Assembly (NCBI GenBank): GCA_033239525.1
Contig: BSYO01000002.1
Span: 27,882,068 to 27,946,067, forward strand
Length of the DNA stretch: 64,000 nucleotides
Origin: Nepenthes gracilis
Lineage: Eukaryota; Streptophyta; Magnoliopsida; Caryophyllales; Nepenthaceae
Reading direction: 5' to 3'
The first letter of the stretch is position 1. The number at the start of each line of letters is the position of its first letter. The translations under genes and the position numbers were made by a program. Below the pieces are notes generated by a model. That model was not told the origin of the DNA. It was given only the letters and a program-made list of their open reading frames with translations, and did no database searches. Below are positions 1 through 11,991 of this stretch, one piece after another.

Positions 1-215
1 AGATGTTTTTGATGATGGCATTTATCAATGGAAAGGTCCGCTGACGATAATGGGTCGACATGATGAGAGGTTTTGCGAAAGGGAAGGTGGAAGCTTGTTG
101 TGACATTCTTTGGTCTAACCGACTTTACTCCCACTCGGTCGTGAGGGGAAGTTTGTCGAGGTCACTCCTGAGTGGCTTATGTCCGCGGACTCCATTGGAG
201 AATGGACGAGGACTT
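1..215 (+). mobile_element. 3' end of a Ty1/copia internal region
   Basis: This is the tail of a copia retrotransposon that continues left of the window. It matches, base for base in long stretches, the reverse complement of about 13690-13860, which lies between the RNase H end and LTR of the minus-strand copia fragment at 12972-16115. Shared words include TATCAATGG, AAGGTCCG and GTGAGGGGAAG, the last being the purine-rich tract before the LTR. No intact ORF remains. The match to the second copy is seen directly; the copia assignment comes from that copy's recognisable RT and integrase. Confidence 0.75.
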
Positions 216-845
216 TGTTTGATGCGTCATGACCGAGAGGACTTGGACGAGAACTCCATCCACGCGTGCGTTGACTTATTCTCTCATTAATGATCTACGG
301 CAGTAATAAATGCGACAAAGTTCACAGATAACTGATTGGAAGTTGGTGGCGACCCACTGACTTCCAAGATGTTGCGGGCGTGCGGGCGTGCGCTGGCGGG
401 CGGTGAACATGCCCCGCCACCCACAGGGGCTAGGGTGGGTGAGTAGCCTCCTAGGATGGTGAATATATATATATTTATTTACATGTATATATATGTGAAG
501 AGATCATTTAATGTGCGTGTGAGAGGTTGGTGAGTTGTGGTGTGTGCCTTTGTGAGCAACCACTTTGTGAGACTTGTGAGAGAAACACTTTAGTGAGAGA
601 AAGTTGTACACTTGAGATTGTTTTTCTTTAGTTTGAGCTTGTGTAGCCAACACTTGTAAACAATCCTTTTATAGTGTATTCTTTCGTGGTTTTTCCCTTG
701 CTTATAGAAGGGTTTTTCACGTTAAACTCGTGTGTTCCCTCTCATATTTTCTCTCTCTACCTCTCTCGTCCGTCCGAGAGCCTTTGCTCTTTGTTCCTGT
801 CCGAGCATTGTGTCCGCTCGGCCTTCCGCGCGTTTTGCTCCAACA
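216..845 (+). mobile_element. 3' LTR of a Ty1/copia element
   Basis: A roughly 630-bp LTR that begins TGTTTGATGCG and ends GCTCCAACA, giving the usual TGTT...AACA ends. It shares blocks with the LTR at 12972-13663 (reverse orientation): GTAGCCAACACTTGTAAAC, CTTATAG-type sequence, and CGTGGTTTTTCC followed by a TTTTCACGTTAAA block near the end. It contains an (AT)n tract with a TATA-like motif at 464-495. It lies upstream of exon 2 of the PPT gene, so the copia insertion sits either in PPT intron 1 or upstream of a truncated gene. Both boundaries are inferred by comparison with the second LTR. Confidence 0.75.
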
Positions 846-1590
846 TGCACAATGCAGAGCATGCGCCGTCTGCAGGGCATGGGCCTGCAGGAAGCTCGGG
901 AACTGGTGAAGACGTGGCACCTATTATTTGCAAGATGACCAGTTGGGCAGATGGGATTAGGTGGAGCCAGGACGTCTATATATGAGCACCAAGAGCTTCC
1001 GGAGGAGATGGCCTTGAGCGTGGCCCAAAGTGCGCCCAGAGTTGTGACCGGGCTGGTGTGGGAAACAACACCAGGGGCGCTGTGCGCCGGCCGCCATGTG
1101 CGGGGATGAAACGGCGGGCGGCCATTTCACCAACACTTGTAAAATGTAGAGAGGAGTGTACCACCAGTGAGAGAGAGAGGAAAGAAAAACGGAGAGTAAA
1201 AGAGATGAATGTTTCCCGTTTACTCCGCTGAGGTTTTTCTTTATTATTCTCGGGTGTGTAGCGGATACTCCATCTCGGGGGTTGTAACCCATTTTACATA
1301 GTGGATTTATTGGTGGACTTTGTGTCTCGTGGTTTTTCCTCTTCGGTTTGAGAAGGAATTTCCACGTAAAAATGTTGTGCATCTCCTGTTCCTTATTCTT
1401 ACTAAATGGTGGCTATCGATGATGGGGGGTTCGGGTTTTTCGCTATTACCGGATCGGGTGGATCCGGGTCTTCCGACCCCAAAAGTATTTTATCTCGCGA
1501 ATTAGCTCGAAGCGAAGTTATTCTTTGTATTTTAACCCGTGAATTAGCTTATACAGGAGGGAAGTTATTCATTGTTTTGTTTGTTTAACT
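846..1590 (+). mobile_element. second LTR/leader fragment
   Basis: GC-richer than its surroundings up to about 1140. From about 1266 it resembles the 3' end of a copia-type LTR: ATAGTGGATTT, CGTGGTTTTTCC, TTTCCACGTAAAAATG, TTGTGCATCTCC. It is followed by ATGGTGGCTATCGATGATGG, which looks like a leader just after an LTR. The same module occurs at about 3650-3850 inside PPT intron 4. ORFs here are short and not gene-like. The start of this fragment cannot be placed. Confidence 0.5.
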
Positions 1591-2392
1591 ACGTGAGTCG
1601 ATTGCTCGCCATTGTGCTTGAGACACAGCCCTACAACCTGACGGCATTATTGCTAACAAACACCGTAGTTTCAGTTCACCTTCTGAGAATAATGCTAATG
1701 CGGAAAGGTATCATGGTAGTTTGAAGTGAGAGAGCTAATTGAGGATGCGTTTGGTAAACCAAAAACTGGAAGATGGGGGAGAGAGGCTTTTCCAACTTGT
1801 ATATCTTTTTATTCTGAATGCAATTTTTGCCAAAGCAGTCCAAAAGCAGACTTCCAAACACCATCTTTCCTTATTGCACAATCTCAACATTGCTATAGCA
1901 TAGCTATACTAAATATTATCCTAGCTTTTAGGCACTACCACAACCCAACGGAGATGCACCTAAGTGTGGAAATAAATTTTGGTTTCTCCGGTGTTAAAGT
2001 GTGAGATTTTGAAGTAATTGTTTACATAATCTTCTTTTTGAAATGATCCTTCAAAATAATAAGTCACCATTCATATTGACTTTTTTGAGATCCCCCAATG
2101 TGTGCGTCATTGTTCACAAACATAGCTATTATAGTTATACCAATCACGCTTGTCAGCACAACCACAACACAACGAAAACACAACTGCTGGCTACTGGATG
2201 CTCCCTAGGTATTGAAATAGATTTCGGTATCTATTGTGAAAAAGTATTGTTCTCAACACTGTGTATCATCTAATATTTAAAAATAGGCTGTAAAAAAAAA
2301 GGAATCCTATTTGCATGTTTTAACTGTCAATATTAAGTGAATAGTGAGTGGAGTGTAATATTGATGGATCACGAAAACGCTCTGTGTCACAG
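1591..2392 (+). other. intron 1 remainder of the PPT gene
   Basis: No coding sequence is recognised. The segment ends in a good acceptor (GTGTCACAG at 2384-2392) directly before PPT exon 2. Two loosely similar stretches (about 1880-2005 and 2115-2260, each with an ACAACCACAAC-like run and then an AAAT(A)GATTT run) may be an old duplication. PPT exon 1, which should encode the transit peptide and an FNIYNKQ-type segment, is not found here. Confidence 0.6.
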
Positions 2393-5300
2393 GTTTTGAA
2401 GGTATATCATTTTCCAGTGACTGTAACTGTGGTTCAGTTTGCTGTCGGAACATTGCTTGTTATGTTCTTGTGGACATTCAATCTCTGTAAGAGGCCTAAA
2501 ATTAGTGGTGCCCAGGTTTGTTAAAGTTGTAATTTAATTATTGTACCGGTACTTTTTCTCCTATCCCGTACATTCTGTCTCTGATTTTGATTATTGTCTT
2601 GCAGCTTATGGCAATCCTTCCGTTGGCAGTGGTGCACACATTGGGCAACCTTTTTACTAACATGAGTCTTGGCAAAGTTGCAGTCTCATTTACTCACACA
2701 ATTAAAGCCATGGAGCCATTTTTCTCAGTTGTTCTTTCTGCAATGTTCTTGGGGGAGGTATGCCCTATAAATCCTTCCAACATTTCCCCGTATCCTTATG
2801 TCAAAAAGAACGTACTTTTTTTTTATTTTTTTGCATGTAATTAAGCGTGTATATGTTTTTGATCTTGTATGCCAAATGTGTAACTCCTTCTAGACATAGT
2901 GACCTATTTATGGCAATGATATTGTCTTCTGATGTTTGTCGGTTAATTTTTGTTTATCATTTTCTGCAGATGCCCACTCCCTGGGTTGTTCTTTCACTGG
3001 TACCAATTGTTGGAGGAGTAGCACTCGCATCTGTCACTGAGGCCTCTTTTAATTGGTAAGTTAATCTATTTGTTGGATTTTGATCACTCCCTTATGGGTG
3101 TTTCAATAAATAGAAGGTTATCGAAAGATTGCGCAATATTCATACAACGAACGGAGTGTTCAAGTGGCCAAGAGGCAGGGGCTGAGTCGGATGCTCCAAG
3201 CTCGCTCGAGTGGAGCTCTAACGTCAATTCCAAATTACCTGCCAGGACACAGCGCTCGAGTACTGATTTCAGAGTTACTAGTGCTCGAGTTGTGCCTACT
3301 TGGCACTCAAGCACAACCCGGTATTATAAAATCTAGCGAACATGATTTAGGGTTAAAGATTCTGAAATCAGTCTCCACAAGCGGTGCCGCATAGAGAGGG
3401 AGGAGAGAAAATAGAGAAGGAGGAAAAAATTCAGCATCCGGTTGAGATCCTATTTAAATTTCATTCTTCGCCAAGGTTGGGTACGTCGTTCTGGAAGTGA
3501 TTTCTAGAAGCGTATTTTCATTTAGTTGCTCTTATTTTTCGTTATATTTCTCTTTTGGGTTGCCGGGTGTATTATCGGAGGCTGTAATCGCCATTTTTTT
3601 TTCTCAGATTTGTAATGAAAGAATTTCGAAAGAAGTTCTTATAACCGGCACTTTTATAGTGGATTTGTTCAAAATTTATCCTGTTATTTTTCCTTTAGTT
3701 GAAAAAGGTTTTTCACGTTAAAAATCGTTGTGCATTATTATATTTCTTGTGCTTACAATTTTGGTGGCTGACGATTGATGGGGGAATTCGGGTCTTATTC
3801 CGCCGTACCGGGTTGTATATATTTGGGTCGAACCCCAACACTTGTTTTATCTTTTTGCTTCCTCTGCTGTCAAATACTCTTTTTGAGAGCATATTGTTCA
3901 AGAAATTTAGTTTTTAATTTAGGAGGCCATCTAATACAGTACTTTGATACGTTTTCATCATTGCATGGAGAAGGGCTGGCTTTTGGAGTGCAATGGCGTC
4001 CAATTTAACAAACCAGTCTCGTAATGTCTTTAGCAAGAAGTTCATGGTAAAGAAAGAGGTATTTTTCTTCTCGAAACTACATATGTTGATTATTGCAATA
4101 GCACGCTATGCAGTGAGAATTTTTTGCTTCCTTGTTCTTGTTGATTAATGCTGTTTCTTGAATCGAAATTGCTTTTTCCTTGTTCTGTCTTATTTTTTCA
4201 CCTTTGCTGTTCACCTTTTGAGATTTCTAGTTGAAGGCATAGCATACGATTATCTCTTAACAGAGATATTTCAGATTTAAGTTGATCAATTACAGTCAAA
4301 TTTTCTGACAGGAATCTCTGGACAACATCACTCTCTTCTCAATAATAACGATTATGTCATTCATACTCTCAGCCCCAGCAACAATTTTCATGGAAGGTGT
4401 CAAGTTTACCCCTTCATACATGGAAGCTGCTGTAAGTAAATCAATTGGTTGCTCTTATGCATTCAAACGATTTAACTCAACAATCATCTGTCTAACAGTT
4501 GTTATTTTCCTTACTGGCAGGGATTGGATCTTAAAGAGGTATACATCAGATCTCTCCTTGCGGCACTCTGCTTCCATGCATATCAACAGGTAAGACATTT
4601 CATATTCTGTTATCTCAGACATTGTCGGCTTTATAATGCCATTATTTCACCTTATTGGCACCATTTTCCTGCTCTAATACTAGCCCACCTCGTTGATCAA
4701 AGAAATTATCTAAAATTTTAATTCCAGGGAGTGTTTGCTTCTGTTTCTGAACGCATATTGTGTATCACATCTATTTAAAATAATACTCATGGCCAATATT
4801 ATTTCCTAGGTAGTTAGTCTGTATGAGTTTGGAGTAGAAAATGTGGGCTTCCAGGTCTAGACGCAGGTGGAGAAGCCTAGTCATCCCATGAATAGAATGC
4901 ATATATACCTGGTTGCCGGGGTAGGAAGCCATAGGCTGTGAGTTCACAATCCATTACAATCCTCAATTTGAGAGCTGTTATTGATACGTCCTCAGGTTCG
5001 GGTTACTACGCCGATTAGGGAGCTTTCGGATTCTTTACTCGAGTCGAATTCAAACGGGTCCGATCTTCGCATCTCACAATCTATGCCCTGCACACCACAA
5101 ACGGCTAAAAAGATATCAGAAAATTGGCGGAACTCGCTTCTCTGTTTATCCTCCGACGCTTAAGTCAGTAATCTTTCCAAGAGAATAGAAAGATGCATAA
5201 GTGTAAAGGTAAACGAAATGTAGAATGCAATGATGTTCATATGCAAGGGGTGCGAGTGAGGATTAGAAAAGGCTTGAGCTCCTTTTTGTGTACTTCGGAG

Positions 5301-7242
5301 AGTGGCTCACTACAGTCACTGGACGGGAGCGACGATTTTTGGAGGAAAGAGATTAGGTTCTTTCTTCACTTTTTGTGAGTCTGGGCTCAAGTTTCATATT
5401 TGAAGCTTAGCTTGAATGATCTCTCACCCTTTCTTCTCCAGCAAAAGAGAAGGGAATTTGTAGAGTTCCGTGGCGGAGGCTTTGGGCACTAAAACCTATG
5501 ATAGGTGTCCTACTTGGGTTGGCCGCCTACTAATTACTGGCGGTGGCCACCGGTATCAGGTGCCGTCTTGTGGTGGCAAGGGGACTGTCATCAGGTATGG
5601 CCGACACAAGCTTGGCTACTTGTTACTGGGATTTGTTAAGCCGCTGCCGGTCGGTGGGCGCGGCGACCTGTCAGAGTTGACCACGTCTTTTATTAGCTGG
5701 CATTCTCTGAGTCTGCGTCTTTGCGTTACCAGTTTGCCGCTGTCAATGGGGAAGGCGCATGTGGACCGGGATTGGGCGTGTGTTAGGAGCTATCGGATGG
5801 GCCTAGGTGCGGCCTGTTTAGCCTGGGTTCCACTTCACGGTGTTGGGATTTATGCGAGGCTCTTTGGGCCTCGCCACCCAACTGAACCTCTTGGAGGGTT
5901 GGACCTCATCCTAGGCTAACCCATGTTCATCCTAGATTCATCAGTTATGGTTTTCTTAATAGAAAGGCTCCCATGTCTACTCATTGGTCGATTAGAAATT
6001 AAGTAGATGAATAATAGATATTGAACACAACAGTTTAATATAATTGATATAATATCTACTATTTATTCTCATAATTTTTAATTTTAATTATTGGGTAGAT
6101 ATAAAAATTTGTCCATTGAGAAGACTATAAAAGCACTCTATAAAATAATAAGTTTGCTACCAACATCCAGAACTCGAGCAAACCATACCAAATGTAGATT
6201 GATACCTAACTGATATGGCGTGTGATCTAGTTGTTTCCATCTGCAGCTTTTCGCACACTTTGATCAAGGTGAGATTCAAAATCCATATACAAATCAATAC
6301 CAATAGCAACTGTGATAGGTAAAAGGGTGAAACCCCATTGTGGAAATGTTCAAGGGAATAAGTGGCCAACACATGCAACCAAGAAACCATTTACACGGTA
6401 GGGAGATAGAAAGCAAGCACTAATGCTATCATGTCTATCATACAAAAAACAAGTGGAGAGTGATGTGCTCACCCTGATGGCATAAAAGAGCACTGTTGCT
6501 GTTCGATTAGCATGTCACAGCAGTTGCTTTACTTCTGTTTTAGCTTCCATCACTGCTAACTATGAATATTTTGGTGTTTAGGTGCCAATAGGCTGCATCA
6601 ACTAACACTACTCCCATTCATCTAATGATCTCTGATAAAAAATAAGATAAATAATAGTAATATTTATAAATATTTAAAAGTTATACGTATATAAAATAAG
6701 ATGAGTGAATAACACTGAAGGTGCTTCAAGCATTTAAAACATAAGTTGAATGATGTGCCTATAAGTTAATTGTGATTGAAAGGAAAAAAAAAAAGGGATA
6801 AACCCAGGAAACTTGGAATGGGGTAGTAAGACATAGTTAAAAATTATTTCTATTCTCAAAGTATATTGTGTTAAATCAATTAGAATAGTAAAGACAAATT
6901 CGTATAACTGTTTCTATTTAATAAGACTTGAAAACTTATTGTTACCAGATTTCTTACATGATACTACAAAGGGTATCCCCAGTTACTCATTCCGTGGGCA
7001 ATTGTGTGAAGCGGGTTGCTGTCATCGTCAGCTCCGTGATTTTCTTCCAAACTCCTGTTTCGCCTGTAAACTCACTGGGTGAATTTCCTCTCTCTGGAAA
7101 CTCAACTCTGAATTATTTCACTTGCCATTTCTACTTAAAAACTGCCTTCCTTGTGCAAATCACAGGTACCGCAGTAGCACTTGCCGGAGTTTTCTTGTAC
7201 TCCAGGGTAAAGCGCATTAAGCCTAAGCCAAAGGTAACTTAA
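2393..7242 (+). CDS. PPT: plastid phosphoenolpyruvate/phosphate translocator, exons 2-9 (5'-partial)
   Basis: An inner-envelope antiporter of the plastid phosphate translocator family (drug/metabolite transporter superfamily) that exchanges cytosolic PEP for phosphate, feeding the shikimate pathway. Exons read in frame with GT-AG borders: 2393-2515, 2605-2757, 2970-3055, 3974-4058, 4312-4431, 4521-4589, 6949-7078, 7166-7242. They encode 280 residues. Diagnostic segments are [63 protein letters not shown] and [11 protein letters not shown]. The Lys-Arg pair at residues 233-234 of this fragment corresponds to the substrate-binding KR of the family. Several hydrophobic helices are visible. Precursors of the family are about 400 residues, so about 125 N-terminal residues (transit peptide and first helix) are missing: exon 1 is either left of the window beyond the copia insertion, or lost. 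Introns 4 and 7 are enlarged by LTR material. The stop at 7240-7242 follows an AAG/GTAACT that could itself be a donor. I cannot separate PPT1 from PPT2. Confidence 0.9.
3090..3860 (+). mobile_element. LTR-retrotransposon fragment in PPT intron 4
   Basis: Intron 4 (3056-3973) is mostly this fragment. The 3' part has an LTR-end pattern: TTTTATAGTGGATTTG, AAAGGTTTTTCACGTTAAAAA, TTGTGCATT, with a likely LTR end near 3757. It is followed by TTGGTGGCTGACGATTGATG, which may be a primer-binding/leader region. The module is shared with 1266-1440. The left limit is unclear. The ORFs at 3070-3394 come from this insert and do not resemble known proteins. Confidence 0.5.
4982..5908 (+). mobile_element. 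solo-LTR-like element in PPT intron 7
   Basis: About 927 bp, beginning TGATACGTCC and ending near TGGACCTCA. It is homologous to 50871-51808 (938 bp, TGATGCGTCC...GGACCCATCA). Shared blocks include ACGGGTCCGATCT, GCACACCACAAA/GCACCACAAATTA, AAAGATGCA and TTTCTTCACTT/TTCTTTCTC. The ends are near-palindromic TG...CA, as in LTRs. No internal gag/pol or second LTR is present, so a solo LTR is the simplest reading. I could not find a clear target duplication. The 149-residue ORF at 5470-5919 lies wholly inside it and is not a gene. Confidence 0.6.
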
Positions 7243-8880
7243 AATCTTAGCTAGGGAAACATGGTCATATGTGATTTAGTTCAAAGTGACCGCCAACATT
7301 GTGGCATCGCTGGTGGCAAATTGCCATTGGTAGTATATGAATGTGGGTTTACAGTAATGAAGTCTCAAGTTTTACCCAAATCCAACCCAAAATGCTACTA
7401 AAACAGGTAAAATCTGATCGGTTCGTGTCAGGTTATATCGGATTACTTCGAATTTGAGTTTTTCTACCATCCATAATGGTTTAAACTATACACCGTGAGT
7501 GACACTTGTTACGCATTCATGATTCACAGCTAAAGCATTATCCCTGTGAAATTGTGATTTATGCGAGTTTGAGTCTCATTCCCCTCTCATTTGTTGATTA
7601 TTAGCTTAGCGAACTAAAAAAAAAAGTAGTATAATTATTGCTTCACGCATGGCGGTTGGCGATTTGGTTCTTCATTTGAGCTGGACAGAATGTAAAACTG
7701 AGTTTGCCGGATTGGCCAATTCTGTTGTGGGTTGGGCTTACATGGGCTTGTAATTGGGCCAAGGTAACTAGACATGGCCCAATGAGACGTGGAGATGGTT
7801 TATTTAATGGAGGAATTTAAAAATGCGGTTCTTACTATCTTAGAGAATCGGTACAACCCTTTGTGTGAATAGTTCATTACTTTAGACATGAATGTTCTTG
7901 TTTATTCATAATTAAACAAAACTACCGAGTTAATCTATGGTTTTGTTAAAAAAAAAAAAATCAGGTTATCACTGAATAAAATTTTAAATAATATCTCATA
8001 TTTACATCACAAACACGTTATTTATGATCAACCAAAATAACAAAAGAAAAAGAAATATTAATAAGTATAATTCAACATTTAGTACGAATCCGTCTAACTC
8101 TAAAATACATAATTTGAACTATTTTATAGTAAATCACTCTAGTTATACTAATAATAATGCAACCTTATTGATTCCCAATTTAGTGGCGTATTGCTTTTTT
8201 TTAAAAAAAGAAAACTTTTAAACTCGATGAAACTTACTACTAATAAAATTATTACTCATAATTTTATGAAATATTAACATAATTGTTATACTATTTACTT
8301 TGTATATTTCACTAATTAACTTAATTGAGATATTAATTATCAAAAAAAAAAGCTAACCTAAAAATAATCCAAATTTGGAATATTACTCGGTAACTAAACT
8401 ATGGGCCTCTTTTGACCAGAATTGTTCGAATCGATTCACAATGATTTGTAACATAATCAATCAGGTTTTGACTAATCAATTGATTAACAGGTTAGTTAAT
8501 ATTATAATATATCCGCTCAAAAAATCAAAAACAAAAAATTTATAATTTTAAAATAACGACATAATATATAGATATGTAAATAAATAATACATACAACACT
8601 AAATATGTAAATACATATAATAATCAATCTAGATTATTGTTAAATTAACTCAAAATCCAACTAAAAACCAAACAATATATGCCTGAAAACCAAACTGAAC
8701 AATTCAACCATTCCCTATTCACCATTTGCTTTTTAACAATCCGCTTGCATAAGGTGATTTCCTTAACTAGCTACCTGACAATCTGCCAATGCACCTTTAT
8801 GGATCGGAGTGAGATTCTATATCAGCCATTTTTTACTATTCACCTCATTTCAATCAACTTACAACTCGTTAAACTAACAT
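7243..8880. other. intergenic, AT-rich, downstream of PPT
   Basis: No gene is recognised. 7720-7790 has a cluster of TGGGCT/TGGGCC/GGCCCAAT motifs of the kind found in plant promoters, but no ORF follows. 8270-8660 is loosely repeated at 9080-9650 (shared CATAATTGTTATACTATTT and a later TTTTAAAATAAC run), an old duplication or two copies of a degenerate repeat. Confidence 0.5.
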
Positions 8881-8910
8881 TTTAACAAATTGTATGTTCT
8901 AACAAGTGGC

Positions 8911-9002
8911 CATGGGCTTGGTCCTATTGATATGGGTCCCTAGCGACCGGCACTGTCATGGGCTTGGTCTTATTGATATGTGTTCCCAGGGACCGGCATT
9001 GT
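8911..9002. repeat. 46-bp tandem duplication
   Basis: Two adjacent copies (8911-8956 and 8957-9002) start CATGGGCTTGG and contain a GACCGGCA block. They differ at a few positions. They sit between the two loosely related AT-rich repeats of this intergenic region. Confidence 0.75.
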
Positions 9003-10640
9003 CATGACAATCTGTTTCCTGATATTTGTGTTTGCCTGGGTCAATTTTCTACGGCGAATATATTAATATCCAATTTAGTTTATATCATCCAAATTAGCAT
9101 AATTGTTATACTATTTGCTATATATATTTTACAAATTAAGTCAACCTAAAATAAACAGCGTCTAGCTTGAATTTTTAACCGAGCTTACATAATTTGAATT
9201 ATAATTAAAACATTTTAGATTTTTGATGATGTTATTTTAACATAGAATTGCAAACAATTCAAATCAGTATAAACCAATCAACACAAACAGATAATAATTA
9301 ATTCAACATAATTGACACTTCTACCTATAATAAACAAACTATGAACTATATTTGACTTAAATCATTCAAGCAATTCAACAATGATCTAAACCATAATCAA
9401 TTGAATCTGACTGGACAATTAATTTACTGGTTGTTCAACATCATAACATCTTCCCTTAAATTATAAAAACATAACAGTGTAAAATCTATAGTTTTAAAAT
9501 AACCTATTAACACATAAATATATAAATAAATAATAAATGATACTAAAATATATATATATACAAATAAATATATAGTAATACATTTAAAATAGTTGATTCG
9601 AACAACTGCTAAGTTAAAAATTAATATCCCAAAACTAAACAGATAAATAAAATATGCTATTTCAACTCAAAAATCAAATCAAACAGTTTAGTTATACAAT
9701 TTTTCATTTTGGTTTTAATTCTTTTGATATGGTTAATTGGTTCATCATTTTTTTTTTTTTCACACTTCTACTTCCAATGGTTGAAAACCTCTACTCTACT
9801 TTGATAACTCATAAATCCATGCACGCACCTGCATTTACACATCCCAGCTACTTTATAAGCTCATAATTGGTCAGATTTGAGTATCCATTCAAAGATCAAA
9901 CAGGGCCCTTTTATTTTTATTCCCTTTACAATAAATTTTTGTTTTAATAACTCAAATAGTTAGAATCATGACAGTAAATTAAAACTTATTATACTCATCT
10001 TATAATACTAGATATTTAAGTTATAGAATAGAATTTTTACTGTTAATAGTAAAAAAATTTTAAATAAAAAAACTCTCACATTTTTTTAAATCAATGGGCT
10101 AAAAAGAGAAGAAAAAAATAAAGCTGCAAGTGGTGGCTATTAATTTCTTCAAATTGAGAAACTAATCCAAAAGCACAAGAGCTGTCTATCATTCATAAGT
10201 TAAAGAAGAATGACAAAATTAAGGACATATCACCTAATAATCAAGTCAACTGTATATTATTGGATGCCTTTAGTGGTTACCAATCTTTATCAGCACTACA
10301 AATCAAGATGTAACAAGGCATACACAAATTGTGTGTCCTTTGGCAACTTTATAGCACATTAAAAAAAGAAAAAAAAAAGAAAAAGCAAAGGGCTAGTGGA
10401 ACGGAATGCCATGAATTCCACTAGTTTATGTACCCTACAACTCAATTACTAGGTCACTAGCTCATACCCTAGGCAAGGACTGTAGGGTTTTTGACCCTTT
10501 CTTTCAAGCATTGTCATTTAGTAGTGAAGCTTTTTACAGGAAAAAAGGAAATCTTAGTAGTACACCCTAGTGGCATCCATAATTCCAATCAGGGGAAGCT
10601 TTATTCAAAAGTATACAAATGTGATCATATAACAATGTTA
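9003..10640. other. intergenic, AT-rich
   Basis: No gene is seen. Includes the second copy of a degenerate repeat (about 9080-9650), poly-A/poly-T runs, and a small stem CTAGTGGAA...TTCCACTAG near 10393-10424. Confidence 0.5.
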
Positions 10641-10642
10641 GC

Positions 10643-10726
10643 TTTTTACATGTAAAAAGATATATGTAACAGATAAATATATTATACAATATTCCTATGT
10701 TGTATAATATATAAAGAGTTATCTGT
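10643..10726. repeat. perfect palindrome and adjacent hairpin
   Basis: 10643-10658 is a perfect 16-bp palindrome (TTTTTACATGTAAAAA). At 10677-10689 and 10700-10712 there are perfect 13-bp inverted arms (ATATATTATACAA) around a 10-bp loop. They are framed by outer arms ACAGATAA (10669-10676) and TTATCTGT (10719-10726). Function unknown. Confidence 0.6.
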
Positions 10727-11991
10727 CTATTGATCTTATCAAAATTGAGTTTGCGCTAAATTTAGTAGAAAATGTATGATTGTTAAATCAAGCAAGACAA
10801 GGCCATGACCGATTACTCCAATAGAAACCATACTTATGCTCTTGCATGATCAAAACTCGGCCTATTTAGACCGGTCCATAGACATTTTTATTGTAAAATA
10901 TTTTATGTAAAAATTTATATTTTCATAAAAATATCTAAAAACATAAAAATTTATAAAAACAACAATAATGATATTCAAATAAAAGTTTTATCTAAAAGCA
11001 TCTAAAAAAATTAATCTTTATATAAAAAAGTTATTAATTACACAATAAATGGTTTAATGAGATTATTTATTTAAATGCTGGTACTTATCTAATATATTTA
11101 TGTCCATGTTTAAAAATTTCAAAGAATCCAGGCTGGGTCTTTTAATTTTATCTGCTACAGTACTTAACCCAAAAATAATCAGGTCTAATTGTTCAACTAT
11201 ACCCATTCATAAAGCTCATAAACCTCAACTAAATCCTACAGAAATTCGGGCAGGAGGTAATTCAATTTTGATCAAATCTATATGGTCTACAGGGTTACTT
11301 TCAGTATGGCAAAGAAGTCATTTCTCTGGTTAGGTGAAATGGCTACAAGAAATCAGAAGCTAACAGAAAAGAAGTTCCGACAACAAAAGATAATGTGAGC
11401 CATTTCCCAAAAAAAATACAGATAGAAAAGGACAATGCAGTTCAAGTGGCAAATGCAATTGATGAGGGATCATCCAAAGGAGATTTTATCTTTTTGACAG
11501 TAATAATGAAAGGCAATGATTCAGCTAGCTATGTAAGGCACTACTCACTATGATCTGAAAGATTCCATGCCGCACCGTCCAGGAGAATTATTGGATGCAC
11601 GGTCAATATCGATATTAATGTCAATGTCGGATTAATCACTGATATGACAGGAAATGATCATATGGCAAATATTCGTTGATCAGCTTCACTAATTGTGCTT
11701 GAATTCAGCAAATTCAAATCATAAATCCAGGAAATATACCTTTCATGAAGTGGATGTTGAGTAATGGTCATGCCACTTCAGTATTCTACGAGATGGTTGA
11801 TGATAATTTGGGCATCTATTGAAATTCAGGTATATATACGTACAGAATTTGTGATCATGCGACCTACATAATGCATAAAGCAAAAACAACACAACAAATA
11901 CTTGAATTTCTTTGATGATACGATCACACAGAATCCATGGCCGCAATATCTATATACTGAACTAGAAATGGTTGGGAGACACCCTTTGGAT
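10727..11991. other. intergenic, AT-rich
   Basis: No gene recognised. The 77-residue ORF at 11100-11333 has no recognisable domain and no neighbours that support it. Confidence 0.4.

Noticed and set aside
957..1382. 141-residue minus-strand ORF
   Set aside because: It sits in LTR-derived DNA, with no domain and a competing interpretation as an LTR end.
5470..5919. 149-residue plus-strand ORF
   Set aside because: It lies inside the solo LTR in PPT intron 7 and resembles no known protein.
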